This document shows, piece by piece, positions 27,407 through 35,957 of a DNA stretch of 35,957 nt. Within the stretch, counting starts at the first letter, position 1. Every line of letters begins with the position of its first letter. Both the position numbers and the translations under genes were made by a program. Source of the stretch: Flavobacteriaceae bacterium (GTDB lineage Bacteria > Bacteroidota > Bacteroidia > Flavobacteriales > Flavobacteriaceae); assembly GCA_018646605.1 (NCBI GenBank), contig JABGUL010000037.1:1-35957 (forward strand), written 5' to 3'. The notes beneath the pieces are model-generated. The model saw nothing but the letters and a program-made list of their open reading frames with translations, ran no database searches and was not told the origin of the DNA.

Positions 27407-27775
27407 TTACAACACTTCAGGTGCCAATGAAACGATCTTCATAAATTGTTTATCACGCAGTTCTCTTGCAACAGGACCAAAAACACGTGTACCACGCATT
27501 TCACCTGTTGGGTTAAGCAAAACACATGCATTTTCATCAAAACGGATGTACGATCCATCTTGACGTCTAATTTCTTTTTTAGTACGAACTACAACAGCAG
27601 TAGATACTTGACCTTTTTTTACAGTCCCAGAGGGTGATGCGTCTTTAACGGTAACAACGATTTTATCTCCAATCGATGCATATCGTCTTTTTGTTCCTCC
27701 CAATACACGAATGGTAAGGACTTCTTTTGCGCCTGTATTATCGGCTACTTTAAGTCTAGATTCTTGTTGTACCAT
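27407..27775 (-). CDS. rplN: 50S ribosomal protein L14
   Basis: 122 residues, the invariant length. [20 protein letters not shown], then [20 protein letters not shown] and [13 protein letters not shown]. It forms an intersubunit bridge with 16S rRNA. It is one base from rpsQ. Confidence 0.98.
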   Translation of the reverse strand: MVQQESRLKVADNTGAKEVLTIRVLGGTKRRYASIGDKIVVTVKDASPSGTVKKGQVSTAVVVRTKKEIRRQDGSYIRFDENACVLLNPTGEMRGTRVFGPVARELRDKQFMKIVSLAPEVL

Positions 27776-27776
27776 C

Positions 27777-28034
27777 TTACTTAGCTCTTTCTATTATTTC
27801 AACCATTCTCCAGCATTTTGATTTGCTTAAAGGTCGAGTTTCCATTATTTTAACTGTATCTCCGATATTACAATCATTCTTTTCATCGTGAGCTACGTAT
27901 TTTTTTGTCTTCAAAACGAACTTTCCATACATTGGGTGTTTTACTCTCTTGACTTCTGCAACAACAATGGATTTTTCCATTTTATTACTGGTCACAACCC
28001 CAATTCGTTCTTTTCTTAAATTTCTTGTTTCCAT
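27777..28034 (-). CDS. rpsQ: 30S ribosomal protein S17
   Basis: 85 residues, OB fold: [37 protein letters not shown], and [19 protein letters not shown]. It binds the 5' domain of 16S rRNA. It is 4 bases after rpmC. Confidence 0.98.
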   Translation of the reverse strand: METRNLRKERIGVVTSNKMEKSIVVAEVKRVKHPMYGKFVLKTKKYVAHDEKNDCNIGDTVKIMETRPLSKSKCWRMVEIIERAK

Positions 28035-28038
28035 GTGC

Positions 28039-28227
28039 TTATACTTCTTGGTTGCTCAGAGCAGTTTTTAGTCGGGCAATTACACGACGTGCTGTTTGAA
28101 TTTGTAATGGATTTTCTAAAGGTGAGATTGCATGAGTCATTTTCAACTCAGCCAACTGCTTTTGATATTCAGTCAACTTATCTTGAATATCTTCTTTAGA
28201 AAGGTTTATAATTTCAGATTGTTTCAT
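28039..28227 (-). CDS. rpmC: 50S ribosomal protein L29
   Basis: 62 residues, all helical: [18 protein letters not shown] at the start and [17 protein letters not shown] near the end. It lies at the polypeptide exit beside L23, where SRP and trigger factor bind. It is 12 bases after rplP. Confidence 0.97.
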   Translation of the reverse strand: MKQSEIINLSKEDIQDKLTEYQKQLAELKMTHAISPLENPLQIQTARRVIARLKTALSNQEV

Positions 28228-28239
28228 AGTTTCTGTAAA

Positions 28240-28659
28240 TTAAGCTTCGAAATCACGAGCTACAATAAATTTAGTTTTAACAGGTAGCTTTTGAGCTGCT
28301 AAACGAAGTGCTTCTTTAGCGACGCTATAAGGTACACCTCCAACTTCAAACATAATACGCCCTGCTCTGGTTACAGCTACAAAATATTCTGGAGCTCCTT
28401 TCCCTTTTCCCATACGTACCTCTAAAGGTTTCTTTGTGATGGGCTTGTCTGGAAAAATTTTGATCCATAACTGACCTTCTCTTTTCATATAACGTGTCGC
28501 TGCAATACGAGCTGCCTCGATCTGACGTGAGGTAATGAAAACAGAATCTAAGGCTTTGATTCCGAACATACCATTGGAAAGTTGATGTCCTCTTTGAGAA
28601 AGTCCTTTCATACGACCTTTCTGCGCTTTCCTGAATTTTGTCTTTTTTGGTTGTAACAT
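28240..28659 (-). CDS. rplP: 50S ribosomal protein L16
   Basis: 139 residues. It begins [20 protein letters not shown], and includes [20 protein letters not shown] and [20 protein letters not shown], the segment near the A-site tRNA elbow. It follows rpsC by 18 bases. Confidence 0.98.
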   Translation of the reverse strand: MLQPKKTKFRKAQKGRMKGLSQRGHQLSNGMFGIKALDSVFITSRQIEAARIAATRYMKREGQLWIKIFPDKPITKKPLEVRMGKGKGAPEYFVAVTRAGRIMFEVGGVPYSVAKEALRLAAQKLPVKTKFIVARDFEA

Positions 28660-28677
28660 GATTTCTTAACCTATTTA

Positions 28678-29397
28678 TTATTTACGACGTTGACGATTAT
28701 TACCACTTCCGGAATTTGAACCGCCTTGTCCAGTTTTTTTAGACATTCCTACTAGGGGTGAAAGTTCACGTTTACCATAAACTTCTCCTTTCATGATCCA
28801 TACTTTGATCCCTAATCTTCCGTAAGTCGTATGTGCTTCTACTAGAGCATAATCGATGTCAGCACGGAAAGTTGATAAAGGGATACGTCCTTCCTTGTAG
28901 GATTCTGCACGAGCCATTTCAGCACCATTCAATCGGCCTGAAATTTGAATTTTGATTCCTTCTGCATTCATACGAATTGCAGCAGCAATTGCCATTTTGA
29001 TAGCACGTCTGTAAGAAATACGGCTTTCAATTTGACGAGCAACACTTGCTCCAACTAATTGCGCATCTAATTCAGGACGCTTAATTTCAAAAATATTGAT
29101 TTGAACTTCTTTACCTGTAATCTTACGTAATTCTTCTTTAAGCTTGTCTACTTCTTGTCCTGCTTTACCAATAATAATACCAGGACGAGCAGTTGTAATA
29201 GTGATCGTAATGATTTTTAAAGTACGCTCAATAATGACGTTAGAAACGCTGGCTTTGGAAAGACGTGCATGGATATATTTACGGATTTTATCATCTTCCG
29301 CAATTTTATCTCCATAATTTCTACCTCCATACCAATTAGAGTCCCATCCTCTGATGATTCCTAAACGATTCCCAATAGGATTTGTTTTTTGTCCCAT
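28678..29397 (-). CDS. rpsC: 30S ribosomal protein S3
   Basis: 239 residues. [20 protein letters not shown] starts it. A type 2 KH domain (about 40-110) contains [20 protein letters not shown], and the C-terminal domain has [15 protein letters not shown]. The tail (about 215-239) is Gly/Ser/Asn/Arg-rich and disordered. S3 helps unwind mRNA at the entry channel. It is one base after rplV. Confidence 0.98.
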   Translation of the reverse strand: MGQKTNPIGNRLGIIRGWDSNWYGGRNYGDKIAEDDKIRKYIHARLSKASVSNVIIERTLKIITITITTARPGIIIGKAGQEVDKLKEELRKITGKEVQINIFEIKRPELDAQLVGASVARQIESRISYRRAIKMAIAAAIRMNAEGIKIQISGRLNGAEMARAESYKEGRIPLSTFRADIDYALVEAHTTYGRLGIKVWIMKGEVYGKRELSPLVGMSKKTGQGGSNSGSGNNRQRRK

Positions 29398-29398
29398 A

Positions 29399-29803
29399 TT
29401 ATGCTTCTAAAATGTTAGATCCCAATACAACTGTTACATGATTGGAACGTTTTCTAATTCGGTGTGCTCTTCCTTGTGGAGCAGGTCTTAAACGCTTTAA
29501 CATGCTTCCTCCATCCACACGGATTTCTGAAACAAAAAGGTTTGCTTTTTCAATATCTTCAGCTTCGTTTTTAGATTGCCAGTTTGCAATTGCAGAAAGC
29601 AATAATTTTTCTAAACGTCGAGATGCTTCCTTTGGGCTAAATTTCAAAATGGCTAATGCCTTGTCTATTGACTCTCCTCTTACTTGGTCAGCGACTAAAC
29701 GCATTTTCCTTGGAGAAGTAGGACAGTTATTTAGCTTGGCAAAAGCAAGAGATTTCTTTGCTTCTTTAAGCGCTTGAGCGGATTGTCTTTTACGATTTCC
29801 CAT
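29399..29803 (-). CDS. rplV: 50S ribosomal protein L22
   Basis: 134 residues, slightly longer than the E. coli form because of the N-terminus ([17 protein letters not shown]). The core has [18 protein letters not shown], and the beta-hairpin [19 protein letters not shown] that lines the exit tunnel and is a site of macrolide-resistance changes; it looks normal here. It follows rpsS by 8 bases. Confidence 0.98.
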   Translation of the reverse strand: MGNRKRQSAQALKEAKKSLAFAKLNNCPTSPRKMRLVADQVRGESIDKALAILKFSPKEASRRLEKLLLSAIANWQSKNEAEDIEKANLFVSEIRVDGGSMLKRLRPAPQGRAHRIRKRSNHVTVVLGSNILEA

Positions 29804-29811
29804 GAGTACTT

Positions 29812-30090
29812 TTATTTTTTGCCTTTATTTTTAGCGCCAGAGTGTCCACGGAAATTACGTGTCAACGAAAATTCGCCTAATTTATGTCCTACCATATTTT
29901 CTGTTACATAAACAGGAACAAATGTTTTACCGTTATGAACACCAATAGTCTGACCAACAAAATCTGGAGTAATCAATGAGGCACGTGACCATGTTTTGAT
30001 TACTGATTTTTTATTTTCTTCTATATTTTTCATCACTTTCTTTTCAAGACTGTGATGAACAAAAGGTCCTTTTTTTAATGAACGAGCCAT
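29812..30090 (-). CDS. rpsS: 30S ribosomal protein S19
   Basis: 92 residues. [39 protein letters not shown] and [18 protein letters not shown] are all S19 signatures. It sits in the 30S head near S13. It is 6 bases after rplB. Confidence 0.98.
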   Translation of the reverse strand: MARSLKKGPFVHHSLEKKVMKNIEENKKSVIKTWSRASLITPDFVGQTIGVHNGKTFVPVYVTENMVGHKLGEFSLTRNFRGHSGAKNKGKK

Positions 30091-30096
30091 ATCCTA

Positions 30097-30921
30097 TTAT
30101 TTTTTTCTACGTTCAATAATGAACTTGTTACTTGACTTAGTTTTTGATCGAGTACGATACCCTTTAGCAGGAATACCATTACGTGATCTTGGATGTCCTC
30201 CAGATGCACGTCCTTCTCCTCCACCCATCGGGTGATCAACAGGGTTCATAGCTACTGGACGTGTACGTGGTCTTCTACCTAACCAACGGGAACGTCCTGC
30301 TTTACCAGAAACTAATAATTGATGATCCGAATTGGATACAGCACCAATTACTGCAGTACATTTTACTAAAATCATACGTGTTTCTCCAGAAGGTAGCTTA
30401 ACTGTAGCAAATTTTCCCTCACGTGCCATTAGTTGAGCAAAGGCTCCTGCACTACGTGCAATTGAAGCTCCTTTACCTGGGCTTAACTCAATACATGAGA
30501 TAATTGTTCCTAATGGTATTTTGGATAAGAAAAGTGCATTTCCAATTTCTGGTGCAGCACTTTCTCCTGAACTTACATGTTGACCTACTTTCAAACCGTT
30601 GGGAGCAATAATGTATCGCTTTTCACCATCGGGATATTCAACTAGAGCAATAAAGGCAGAACGGTTAGGATCGTATTCAATTGTTTTAACTTCAGCAGCA
30701 ACATCAAATTTGTTACGCTTGAAATCAATGATACGGTAACGTTTTTTATGACCTCCACCAATATGGCGAGCAGTCATTTTACCTTTGTTATTTCTTCCCC
30801 CAGATCTTTTCTTGGGAGCCAATAAACTCTTTTCGGGCTTATCAGTAGTAATTGCGTCAAATCCATTTACTACTCTAAAACGCTGCGCAGGAGTTATCGG
30901 TTTTAATTTTCTTACTGACAT
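30097..30921 (-). CDS. rplB: 50S ribosomal protein L2
   Basis: 274 residues. It begins [35 protein letters not shown] (about 47-64) opens the OB domain, an SH3-like domain follows, and the C-terminal loop [19 protein letters not shown] near the peptidyl-transferase centre is intact, with its conserved His. It lies between rplW and rpsS. Confidence 0.98.
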   Translation of the reverse strand: MSVRKLKPITPAQRFRVVNGFDAITTDKPEKSLLAPKKRSGGRNNKGKMTARHIGGGHKKRYRIIDFKRNKFDVAAEVKTIEYDPNRSAFIALVEYPDGEKRYIIAPNGLKVGQHVSSGESAAPEIGNALFLSKIPLGTIISCIELSPGKGASIARSAGAFAQLMAREGKFATVKLPSGETRMILVKCTAVIGAVSNSDHQLLVSGKAGRSRWLGRRPRTRPVAMNPVDHPMGGGEGRASGGHPRSRNGIPAKGYRTRSKTKSSNKFIIERRKK

Positions 30922-30930
30922 CTGACGCTA

Positions 30931-31221
30931 TTATAAATTACTGTAAAAATCTATGGCTTCACCTTCAGCTACATGAACTATTGCTTTCTTTGTAGCATTG
31001 GTTTTTCCTTTCTGTATTCCTGTTTTGGTATAACGCATTTTGCGTTCTGGGCCATAATTCATGGTATGAACCTTTTCTACCGTTACCCCATAAGCAGCTT
31101 CAACTGCCTTTTTTATCTCCACTTTATTGGATTTTGGGTGTACTAAAAAAGTATATCGATTATGGAGCTCGCTCCCTAACGTTGCTTTTTCGGTGATGAT
31201 GGGTTTTATAATTATACTCAT
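30931..31221 (-). CDS. rplW: 50S ribosomal protein L23
   Basis: 96 residues: IIKPIITEKATLGSELHNRY, VHPKSNKVEIKKAVEAAYGV and VEKVHTMNYGPERKMRY. It is the docking site for trigger factor and SRP at the exit tunnel. It is 2 bases after rplD. Confidence 0.97.
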   Translation of the reverse strand: MSIIIKPIITEKATLGSELHNRYTFLVHPKSNKVEIKKAVEAAYGVTVEKVHTMNYGPERKMRYTKTGIQKGKTNATKKAIVHVAEGEAIDFYSNL

Positions 31222-31223
31222 GA

Positions 31224-31853
31224 TTATTTATTCAAAAGTGATTCAAGTCCTGCAATTGCACCCTCAGAAAAGATCAAACTATTTGCGTTTGAAATACTGT
31301 AAGTATTTAATTCTGAGTTGATTACAACTTTAGAATTCTTTAAATTACGAGAGGACAAATATACATTTTTATTCAACTCACCCAAGACTAATATGCTTTT
31401 TTTGTCGGCAAGCCCTAAAGCTGCTAACATTTTAAGATAGTTCTTTGTTTGAGGTTGATCCATTTGGAAGTCTTCTAAAACCACAATTGATTTTTGATTC
31501 GCTTTGATACTTAAAGCGGACATTCTAGCCAAACGTTTCACTTTCTTGTTTACTTTTTGACTGTAGTCTCTTGGTCTTGGACCGAATACACGACCTCCAC
31601 CTTTAAACAATGGGTTTTTAATACTTCCCGCTCGGGCTGTACCTGTTCCTTTTTGTTTTTTGATTTTACGTGTACTACCAACGATTTCAGCACGTTCTTT
31701 TGCTTTGTGCGTCCCTTGGCGTTTATTTGCCAAATGTTGTTTAACGTCCAAATAAATGGCGTGATCGTTTGGTTCGATACCGAAGACAGCTTTATCAAGC
31801 TTGATCTTTCTTCCGGTTTCTTTTCCTTCTATGTTTAATACGTTTAATTCCAT
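31224..31853 (-). CDS. rplD: 50S ribosomal protein L4
   Basis: 209 residues. The extended tunnel loop contains KQKGTGTARAGSIKNPLFKG and GGRVFGPRPRDYSQK. In E. coli L4 also represses the S10 operon; nothing here shows that. Its ATG overlaps the rplC stop by one base (TAATG), suggesting translational coupling. Confidence 0.97.
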   Translation of the reverse strand: MELNVLNIEGKETGRKIKLDKAVFGIEPNDHAIYLDVKQHLANKRQGTHKAKERAEIVGSTRKIKKQKGTGTARAGSIKNPLFKGGGRVFGPRPRDYSQKVNKKVKRLARMSALSIKANQKSIVVLEDFQMDQPQTKNYLKMLAALGLADKKSILVLGELNKNVYLSSRNLKNSKVVINSELNTYSISNANSLIFSEGAIAGLESLLNK

Positions 31854-32470
31854 TATTTCTGAACGATTACGTAAGCGTTTTTATGACCTGGAACACATCC
31901 TTTTACTACAAGAAGATTCTTTTCAGGTACAACTTTTACAACTCTAAGGTTTTGCACTTTTACTTTAACATTACCCATTTGACCTGCCATACGCATTCCT
32001 TTGAATACACGTGCAGGATAAGAAGCAGCACCAATTGAACCAGGTGCTCTTAAACGGTTATGTTGTCCGTGAGTAGCTTGACCCACACCAGCAAATCCAT
32101 GTCGTTTTACAACTCCTTGGAAACCTTTTCCTTTGGAAGTTCCTGAGACATCCACAAATTCCCCTTCATTGAAGTGTTCTACTGTGATGGTGTCTCCTAA
32201 ATTTAATTCTTCTTCAAAATTCTGGAATTCGACGAGCTTCTTTTTAGGTACAGAGTTGGCTTTCTTGAAGTGGCCAGCTGCTGCTTTAGTTACCTTTTTT
32301 TCTGCCTTGTCATCGAAACCCAGTTGAAGTGCTTCATACCCGTCAACCGCTGTGGTTCTGACTTGGGTAACCACGCATGGTCCTAGCTCCAAGACAGTAC
32401 AAGGAATATTCTTTCCTTTTTCGTCGAAGAGGCTGGTCATGCCGATTTTCTTTCCTATTAACCCAGACAT
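31853..32470 (-). CDS. rplC: 50S ribosomal protein L3
   Basis: 205 residues: [20 protein letters not shown], then [20 protein letters not shown], and [20 protein letters not shown], with the Gln of GQ at the site methylated by PrmB in other bacteria. L3 reaches the peptidyl-transferase centre. A 46-base AT-rich gap separates it from rpsJ; I see no clear structure there. Confidence 0.98.
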   Translation of the reverse strand: MSGLIGKKIGMTSLFDEKGKNIPCTVLELGPCVVTQVRTTAVDGYEALQLGFDDKAEKKVTKAAAGHFKKANSVPKKKLVEFQNFEEELNLGDTITVEHFNEGEFVDVSGTSKGKGFQGVVKRHGFAGVGQATHGQHNRLRAPGSIGAASYPARVFKGMRMAGQMGNVKVKVQNLRVVKVVPEKNLLVVKGCVPGHKNAYVIVQK

Positions 32471-32516
32471 TGTTTTTTTATTTGTTAGTTATAATTATTA
32501 TTTATTCTTAATCTAC

Positions 32517-32822
32517 TTAAACTTTGATCTCTACTTCAACTCCACTAGGTAATTCAAGCTTCATTAGCGCATCAATTGTCTTTGATGATGAACTATAAAT
32601 GTCTAACAATCTCTTGTATGAAGACAATTTGAATTGCTCACGTGATTTCTTGTTTACGTGAGGAGAACGCAATACAGTGAAAATTTTCTTGTGTGTAGGC
32701 AATGGGATTGGTCCCGTTACTACTGCACCTGTAGTTTTAACCGTTTTTACAATTTTATCAGCAGACTTGTCTACTAAGTTGTGATCGTAAGATTTTAATT
32801 TGATTCTAATTTTTTGACTCAT
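32517..32822 (-). CDS. rpsJ: 30S ribosomal protein S10 (NusE)
   Basis: 101 residues: [18 protein letters not shown] at the start; the exposed loop [20 protein letters not shown] is normal. Besides its place in the 30S head, S10 pairs with NusB in antitermination. It lies 12 bases after fusA, without tuf between them, as in other Bacteroidota. Confidence 0.98.
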   Translation of the reverse strand: MSQKIRIKLKSYDHNLVDKSADKIVKTVKTTGAVVTGPIPLPTHKKIFTVLRSPHVNKKSREQFKLSSYKRLLDIYSSSSKTIDALMKLELPSGVEVEIKV

Positions 32823-32834
32823 GTCTAATGCGTT

Positions 32835-34961
32835 TTATGCTTTTTTACCTTTTACTTCTGCTATAACCGCTTCTGAAATATTAGAAGGTGTTTCAGCATA
32901 ATGTGAAAATTCCATTGTTGAAGTTGCACGTCCTGATGAAAGTGTTCTAAGTGAAGTAACATATCCAAACATTTCAGATAAAGGTACTTCTGCTCTAACC
33001 ACTTTGGCACCAGCTCGGTCATCCATAGAGTTAACTTGTCCTCTACGTCGGTTCAAATCTCCTACTATATCTCCCATATTTTCTTCTGGAGTCAAAACCT
33101 CCAATTTCATAATGGGTTCCATGATAACAGCTTTTGCAGCTCTTGCAGATTCTTTAAATCCTAATTTTGCTGCAAGTTCGAAAGAAAGCGAATCGGAATC
33201 TACAGGGTGGAAAGATCCATCCATTAGCGTAATCTTCATTGCATCTAATTCGAAACCAGCTAAAGGACCATTTTTCATAGCCTCTTTAAATCCTTTTTCT
33301 ACAGATGGAATATATTCTTTTGGAACATTCCCTCCTTTGATAACATTGATAAATTCTAAACCAGTTTTTCCTTCTTCTGCAGGCTCGATTGTAAAGACAA
33401 TATCTGCAAACTTACCACGACCCCCTGTTTGTTTTTTGTAAACTTCACGGTGTTTCGCATCAGCAGTTAATGCTTCCTTATATTCTACTTGAGGTTGCCC
33501 TTGATTTACTTCAACCTTAAACTCACGACGGAGACGGTCTACAATAATATCTAAGTGCAATTCTCCCATTCCAGAGATGATCGTTTGCCCAGAAGCCTCA
33601 TCTGTTTTTACTTGGAACGTAGGATCTTCTTCAGCTAATTTAGCTAAAGACATTCCTAGTTTATCAACATCAGCCTTGGTCTTGGGCTCCACAGCAATAC
33701 CAATAACGGGATCGGGGAAGTCCATGCTTTCAAGAATGATTGGATGTTTCTCTGAAGTAAGAGTGTCTCCAGTCTTAATATCTTTAAATCCAACTGCAGC
33801 TCCAATGTCACCCGCTTCGATAAAATCGATTGAGTTCTGTTTATTAGAGTGCATTTGATAGATTCTAGAGATTCGTTCTTTGTTTCCTGAACGATTATTC
33901 AACACATATGATCCTGCGTCTAAACGACCTGAATAGGCACGAAAAAATGCTAGACGACCTACAAAGGGATCAGTAGCAATCTTAAATGCTAATGCAGCAA
34001 AAGGATCAGATACAGAAGGCTTTCGAGAAATCTCTAGGTCAGTGTTTGGATCTATTCCTACTATCGCTTCTTTGTCTTCTGGTGAAGGTAAATAACGACA
34101 AACGGCATCTAATAAAAACTGTACTCCTTTATTTTTGAAAGAAGATCCACAAATCATGGGAATAATACTCATGTCTTGAGTTGCCGCACGGAGCGCTTCG
34201 TGAATTTCATCTGCACTAATTGAATCTGGATCTTCAAAGAATTTCTCTAATAAACCTTCATCATATTCAGCAACAGCCTCAATAAGTTCAGCACGATATT
34301 TTTCAACATCAGCTTTCATGTCTTCAGGAATTGGCACCTCATCAAAAGTTGACCCGTAATTATCTTCGTGCCAAACAATTGCTTTATTAGTAACTAAATC
34401 TACAATTCCTTTAAAATCTTCTTCGTCTCCAATATTTAAAACAATTGGGACTGCATTAGACTTTAACATTTCACGAACCTGAACACTAACATTTAAAAAG
34501 TTTGCCCCTTGACGGTCCATTTTGTTGACAAAACCGATACGAGGTACTTTATAATTGTCGGCTAGTCTCCAATTTGTTTCAGATTGAGGCTCTACCCCAT
34601 CTACGGCTGAAAATAAAAAAACCAATCCATCAAGAACTCGAAGAGATCGGTTTACTTCCACCGTAAAATCTACGTGGCCAGGAGTATCGATAATATTGAG
34701 GTGATAAGGTTTGGAGTCTGATGTAACTTTCCCTTGATCTTGCGGAAAATTCCATGTACAAGTTGTTGCAGCAGAAGTAATGGTAATACCACGTTCTTGC
34801 TCTTGTTCCATCCAATCCATTGTGGCAGCACCATCATGAACCTCACCTATTTTGTGACTTACTCCAGTATAGAAAAGGACACGCTCTGTTGTGGTTGTTT
34901 TTCCAGCATCAATATGTGCGGCAATTCCTATGTTTCTTGTGTATTTTAAATCTCTAGCCAT
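32835..34961 (-). CDS. fusA: Elongation factor G
   Basis: 708 residues, five domains. GTPase motifs: AHIDAGKTT (15-23), DTPGH (92-96) and NKMD (146-149). Domain IV contains GRGKFADI and the tip region that enters the decoding site; domain V contains the [20 protein letters not shown] stretch. It drives translocation and, with RRF, recycling. It lies 27 bases after rpsG and 12 before rpsJ. Confidence 0.98.
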   Translation of the reverse strand: MARDLKYTRNIGIAAHIDAGKTTTTERVLFYTGVSHKIGEVHDGAATMDWMEQEQERGITITSAATTCTWNFPQDQGKVTSDSKPYHLNIIDTPGHVDFTVEVNRSLRVLDGLVFLFSAVDGVEPQSETNWRLADNYKVPRIGFVNKMDRQGANFLNVSVQVREMLKSNAVPIVLNIGDEEDFKGIVDLVTNKAIVWHEDNYGSTFDEVPIPEDMKADVEKYRAELIEAVAEYDEGLLEKFFEDPDSISADEIHEALRAATQDMSIIPMICGSSFKNKGVQFLLDAVCRYLPSPEDKEAIVGIDPNTDLEISRKPSVSDPFAALAFKIATDPFVGRLAFFRAYSGRLDAGSYVLNNRSGNKERISRIYQMHSNKQNSIDFIEAGDIGAAVGFKDIKTGDTLTSEKHPIILESMDFPDPVIGIAVEPKTKADVDKLGMSLAKLAEEDPTFQVKTDEASGQTIISGMGELHLDIIVDRLRREFKVEVNQGQPQVEYKEALTADAKHREVYKKQTGGRGKFADIVFTIEPAEEGKTGLEFINVIKGGNVPKEYIPSVEKGFKEAMKNGPLAGFELDAMKITLMDGSFHPVDSDSLSFELAAKLGFKESARAAKAVIMEPIMKLEVLTPEENMGDIVGDLNRRRGQVNSMDDRAGAKVVRAEVPLSEMFGYVTSLRTLSSGRATSTMEFSHYAETPSNISEAVIAEVKGKKA

Positions 34962-34988
34962 AGCTATATATAATAGGTATCCGTTTTT

Positions 34989-35465
34989 TTAAAATCTAAA
35001 ATGTGAAAAAGCTTTATTTGCTTCAGCCATTTTGTGAGTATCCTGACGCTTCTTGACGGCAGCTCCTTCTTCTTTTGATGCAGCAAGAACCTCATTGGCT
35101 AATCTCAGTGCCATAGTTTTCTCGTTACGTTTTCTAGAATAGCTAATGAGCCACTTCATGGCCAAAGACACTTTTCGATCGGGTCTTATTTGCATTGGAA
35201 TTTGAAAAGTAGCACCTCCTACTCTTCGGCTACGTACCTCTACATGGGGCATAACATTAGAGAGTGCTTCTTTCCATAATTCTAAAGCAGACTTCTCTTC
35301 ATCTTGCTTACGTTCTTCCACAATTGCAATAGCATCGTAAAAGATCTTGAATGCAGTTGATTTCTTCCCATCCCACATTAGGTTATTGACAAATCGGGTT
35401 ACCAATTGGTCATTAAACTTTGGATCGGGTAATAAGGGGCGTTTTTTTGCTTGTTTTTTTCTCAT
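34989..35465 (-). CDS. rpsG: 30S ribosomal protein S7
   Basis: 158 residues: [39 protein letters not shown] and KAFSHFRF at the end. It nucleates assembly of the 30S head and lines the E site. It follows rpsL by 26 bases. Confidence 0.98.
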   Translation of the reverse strand: MRKKQAKKRPLLPDPKFNDQLVTRFVNNLMWDGKKSTAFKIFYDAIAIVEERKQDEEKSALELWKEALSNVMPHVEVRSRRVGGATFQIPMQIRPDRKVSLAMKWLISYSRKRNEKTMALRLANEVLAASKEEGAAVKKRQDTHKMAEANKAFSHFRF

Positions 35466-35491
35466 GATTCAGTAGTAAAAGAATTACCTTA

Positions 35492-35866
35492 TTATTTTTT
35501 GGGTCTTTTGGCACCGTATTTAGAGCGTCTTTGTAAACGTCCTTCCACTCCGGCAGTATCCAACGCACCACGAACAATGTGGTAACGGACCCCCGGCAAA
35601 TCTTTAACTCTTCCGCCTCGTACCAATACTATCGAGTGCTCTTGGAGATTGTGTCCTTCTCCGGGTATGTAGGCATTGACTTCCTTTCCGTTAGTCAATC
35701 GAACACGCGCTACTTTACGCATTGCGGAGTTCGGTTTTTTGGGTGTAGTCGTGTAAACACGAGTACAAACACCTCTTCGTTGTGGACACGATTCCAAAGC
35801 AGCCGATTTACTCTTCTTGGTAATACTGACTCTTCCTTTTCGTACTAATTGTGCAATAGTTGGCAT
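35492..35866 (-). CDS. rpsL: 30S ribosomal protein S12
   Basis: 124 residues. The decoding-site loops are wild type: [16 protein letters not shown] with Lys43, and [11 protein letters not shown] with Lys88, the residues changed in streptomycin-resistant strains. The sequence therefore predicts a streptomycin-sensitive ribosome as far as S12 is concerned. It is the first gene of the cluster, with a strong promoter match upstream. Confidence 0.98.
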   Translation of the reverse strand: MPTIAQLVRKGRVSITKKSKSAALESCPQRRGVCTRVYTTTPKKPNSAMRKVARVRLTNGKEVNAYIPGEGHNLQEHSIVLVRGGRVKDLPGVRYHIVRGALDTAGVEGRLQRRSKYGAKRPKK

Positions 35867-35900
35867 ATATAATATCTAATTTCCCATTTTTATGGGCGTG

Positions 35901-35931
35901 CAAATGTAGAATATTTTTTTGGGGTTTCAAA
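35901..35931 (-). promoter_or_regulatory. Promoter of the rpsL-rplQ ribosomal cluster
   Basis: On the reverse strand the -33 TTTG (35931-35928) and the -7 TACATTTG (35908-35901) are separated by 19 bases, a textbook Bacteroidota promoter. It would give a leader of about 30 bases before the rpsL ATG. It is the best promoter match in the window, as expected for a highly expressed operon. Confidence 0.75.
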
Positions 35932-35934
35932 CCC
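35922..35934. repeat. 13-bp perfect palindrome GGGTTT-C-AAACCC over the -33 element
   Basis: GGGTTT (35922-35927) and AAACCC (35929-35934) flank a single C. The palindrome includes the -33 TTTG of the ribosomal promoter. It could be an operator half-site pair; with a one-base centre it is too tight to fold into a strong RNA hairpin. Confidence 0.55.
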
Positions 35935-35957
35935 ATACTTTGAAATTTTTTATAATA

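Noticed and set aside
32471-32516. 46-base rpsJ-rplC gap as an L4-type leader
   Set aside because: It is an AT-rich stretch with no stable pairing that I could find.
33004-33441. 145-codon plus-strand frame opposite fusA
   Set aside because: It is antisense to the conserved EF-G domain IV region; codon bias of fusA explains its openness.

Overview
The window comes from a marine, flavobacteria-like Bacteroidota genome. It is AT-rich. The promoters that can be seen fit the Bacteroidota pattern (-7 TAnnTTTG, sometimes with an upstream TTTG). Shine-Dalgarno sequences are not obvious. The gene content fits: a proteorhodopsin beside a Blh carotene dioxygenase, a large surface protein built from Ig/PKD-like repeats, and an S10-spc-alpha ribosomal cluster headed by rpsL-rpsG-fusA-rpsJ without tuf. 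The assignment to Flavobacteriia is inferred from this content; no 16S gene is present.

Positions 1-3145 (minus) hold the first ~1048 residues of a giant secreted repeat protein. Its 3' end lies outside the window. Positions 3295-5573 (minus) carry a cystathionine beta-synthase-like PLP enzyme and an FtsX/LolE-type permease. The permease start codon shares one base with the start codon of the divergent gene for a NamZ-like (DUF1343) exo-muramidase. Next come queE (minus), a VOC-family protein and an unrecognised polytopic membrane protein (plus), and the folD-ffh pair (minus).

Positions 11051-12764 are the light-harvesting module. The gene blh (minus), whose product makes retinal, is divergent from the proteorhodopsin gene (plus). 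The rhodopsin has the proton-pump residues Asp88, Thr92, Glu99 and Lys226, and Met at the spectral-tuning position. A bidirectional UUCG hairpin separates it from argS. A small hypothetical gene and gltA follow, converging on a shared TTAA stop.

From 35866 down to 15111 every gene is on the minus strand. In transcription order these are rpsL, rpsG, fusA, rpsJ, rplC, rplD, rplW, rplB, rpsS, rplV, rpsC, rplP, rpmC, rpsQ, rplN, rplX, rplE, rpsN, rpsH, rplF, rplR, rpsE, rpmD, rplO, secY, infA, rpmJ, rpsM, rpsK, rpsD, rpoA and rplQ, then a terminator hairpin, then carA, eno and gltA. The cluster is very compact. The clear exception is the 85-base rpsK-rpsD gap, which can fold into a three-part stem-loop and is a good candidate for an S4 autoregulatory leader.

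The least ordinary items are the A-A-B super-repeat of the surface protein, the rpsK-rpsD RNA structure, the head-to-head overlap of the ftsX-like and namZ genes, and the two convergent gene pairs that share a palindromic stop. I saw no CRISPR array, tRNA, rRNA, insertion sequence or prophage gene. No gene-free stretch exceeds about 150 bases. I did not find a convincing wholly new system.
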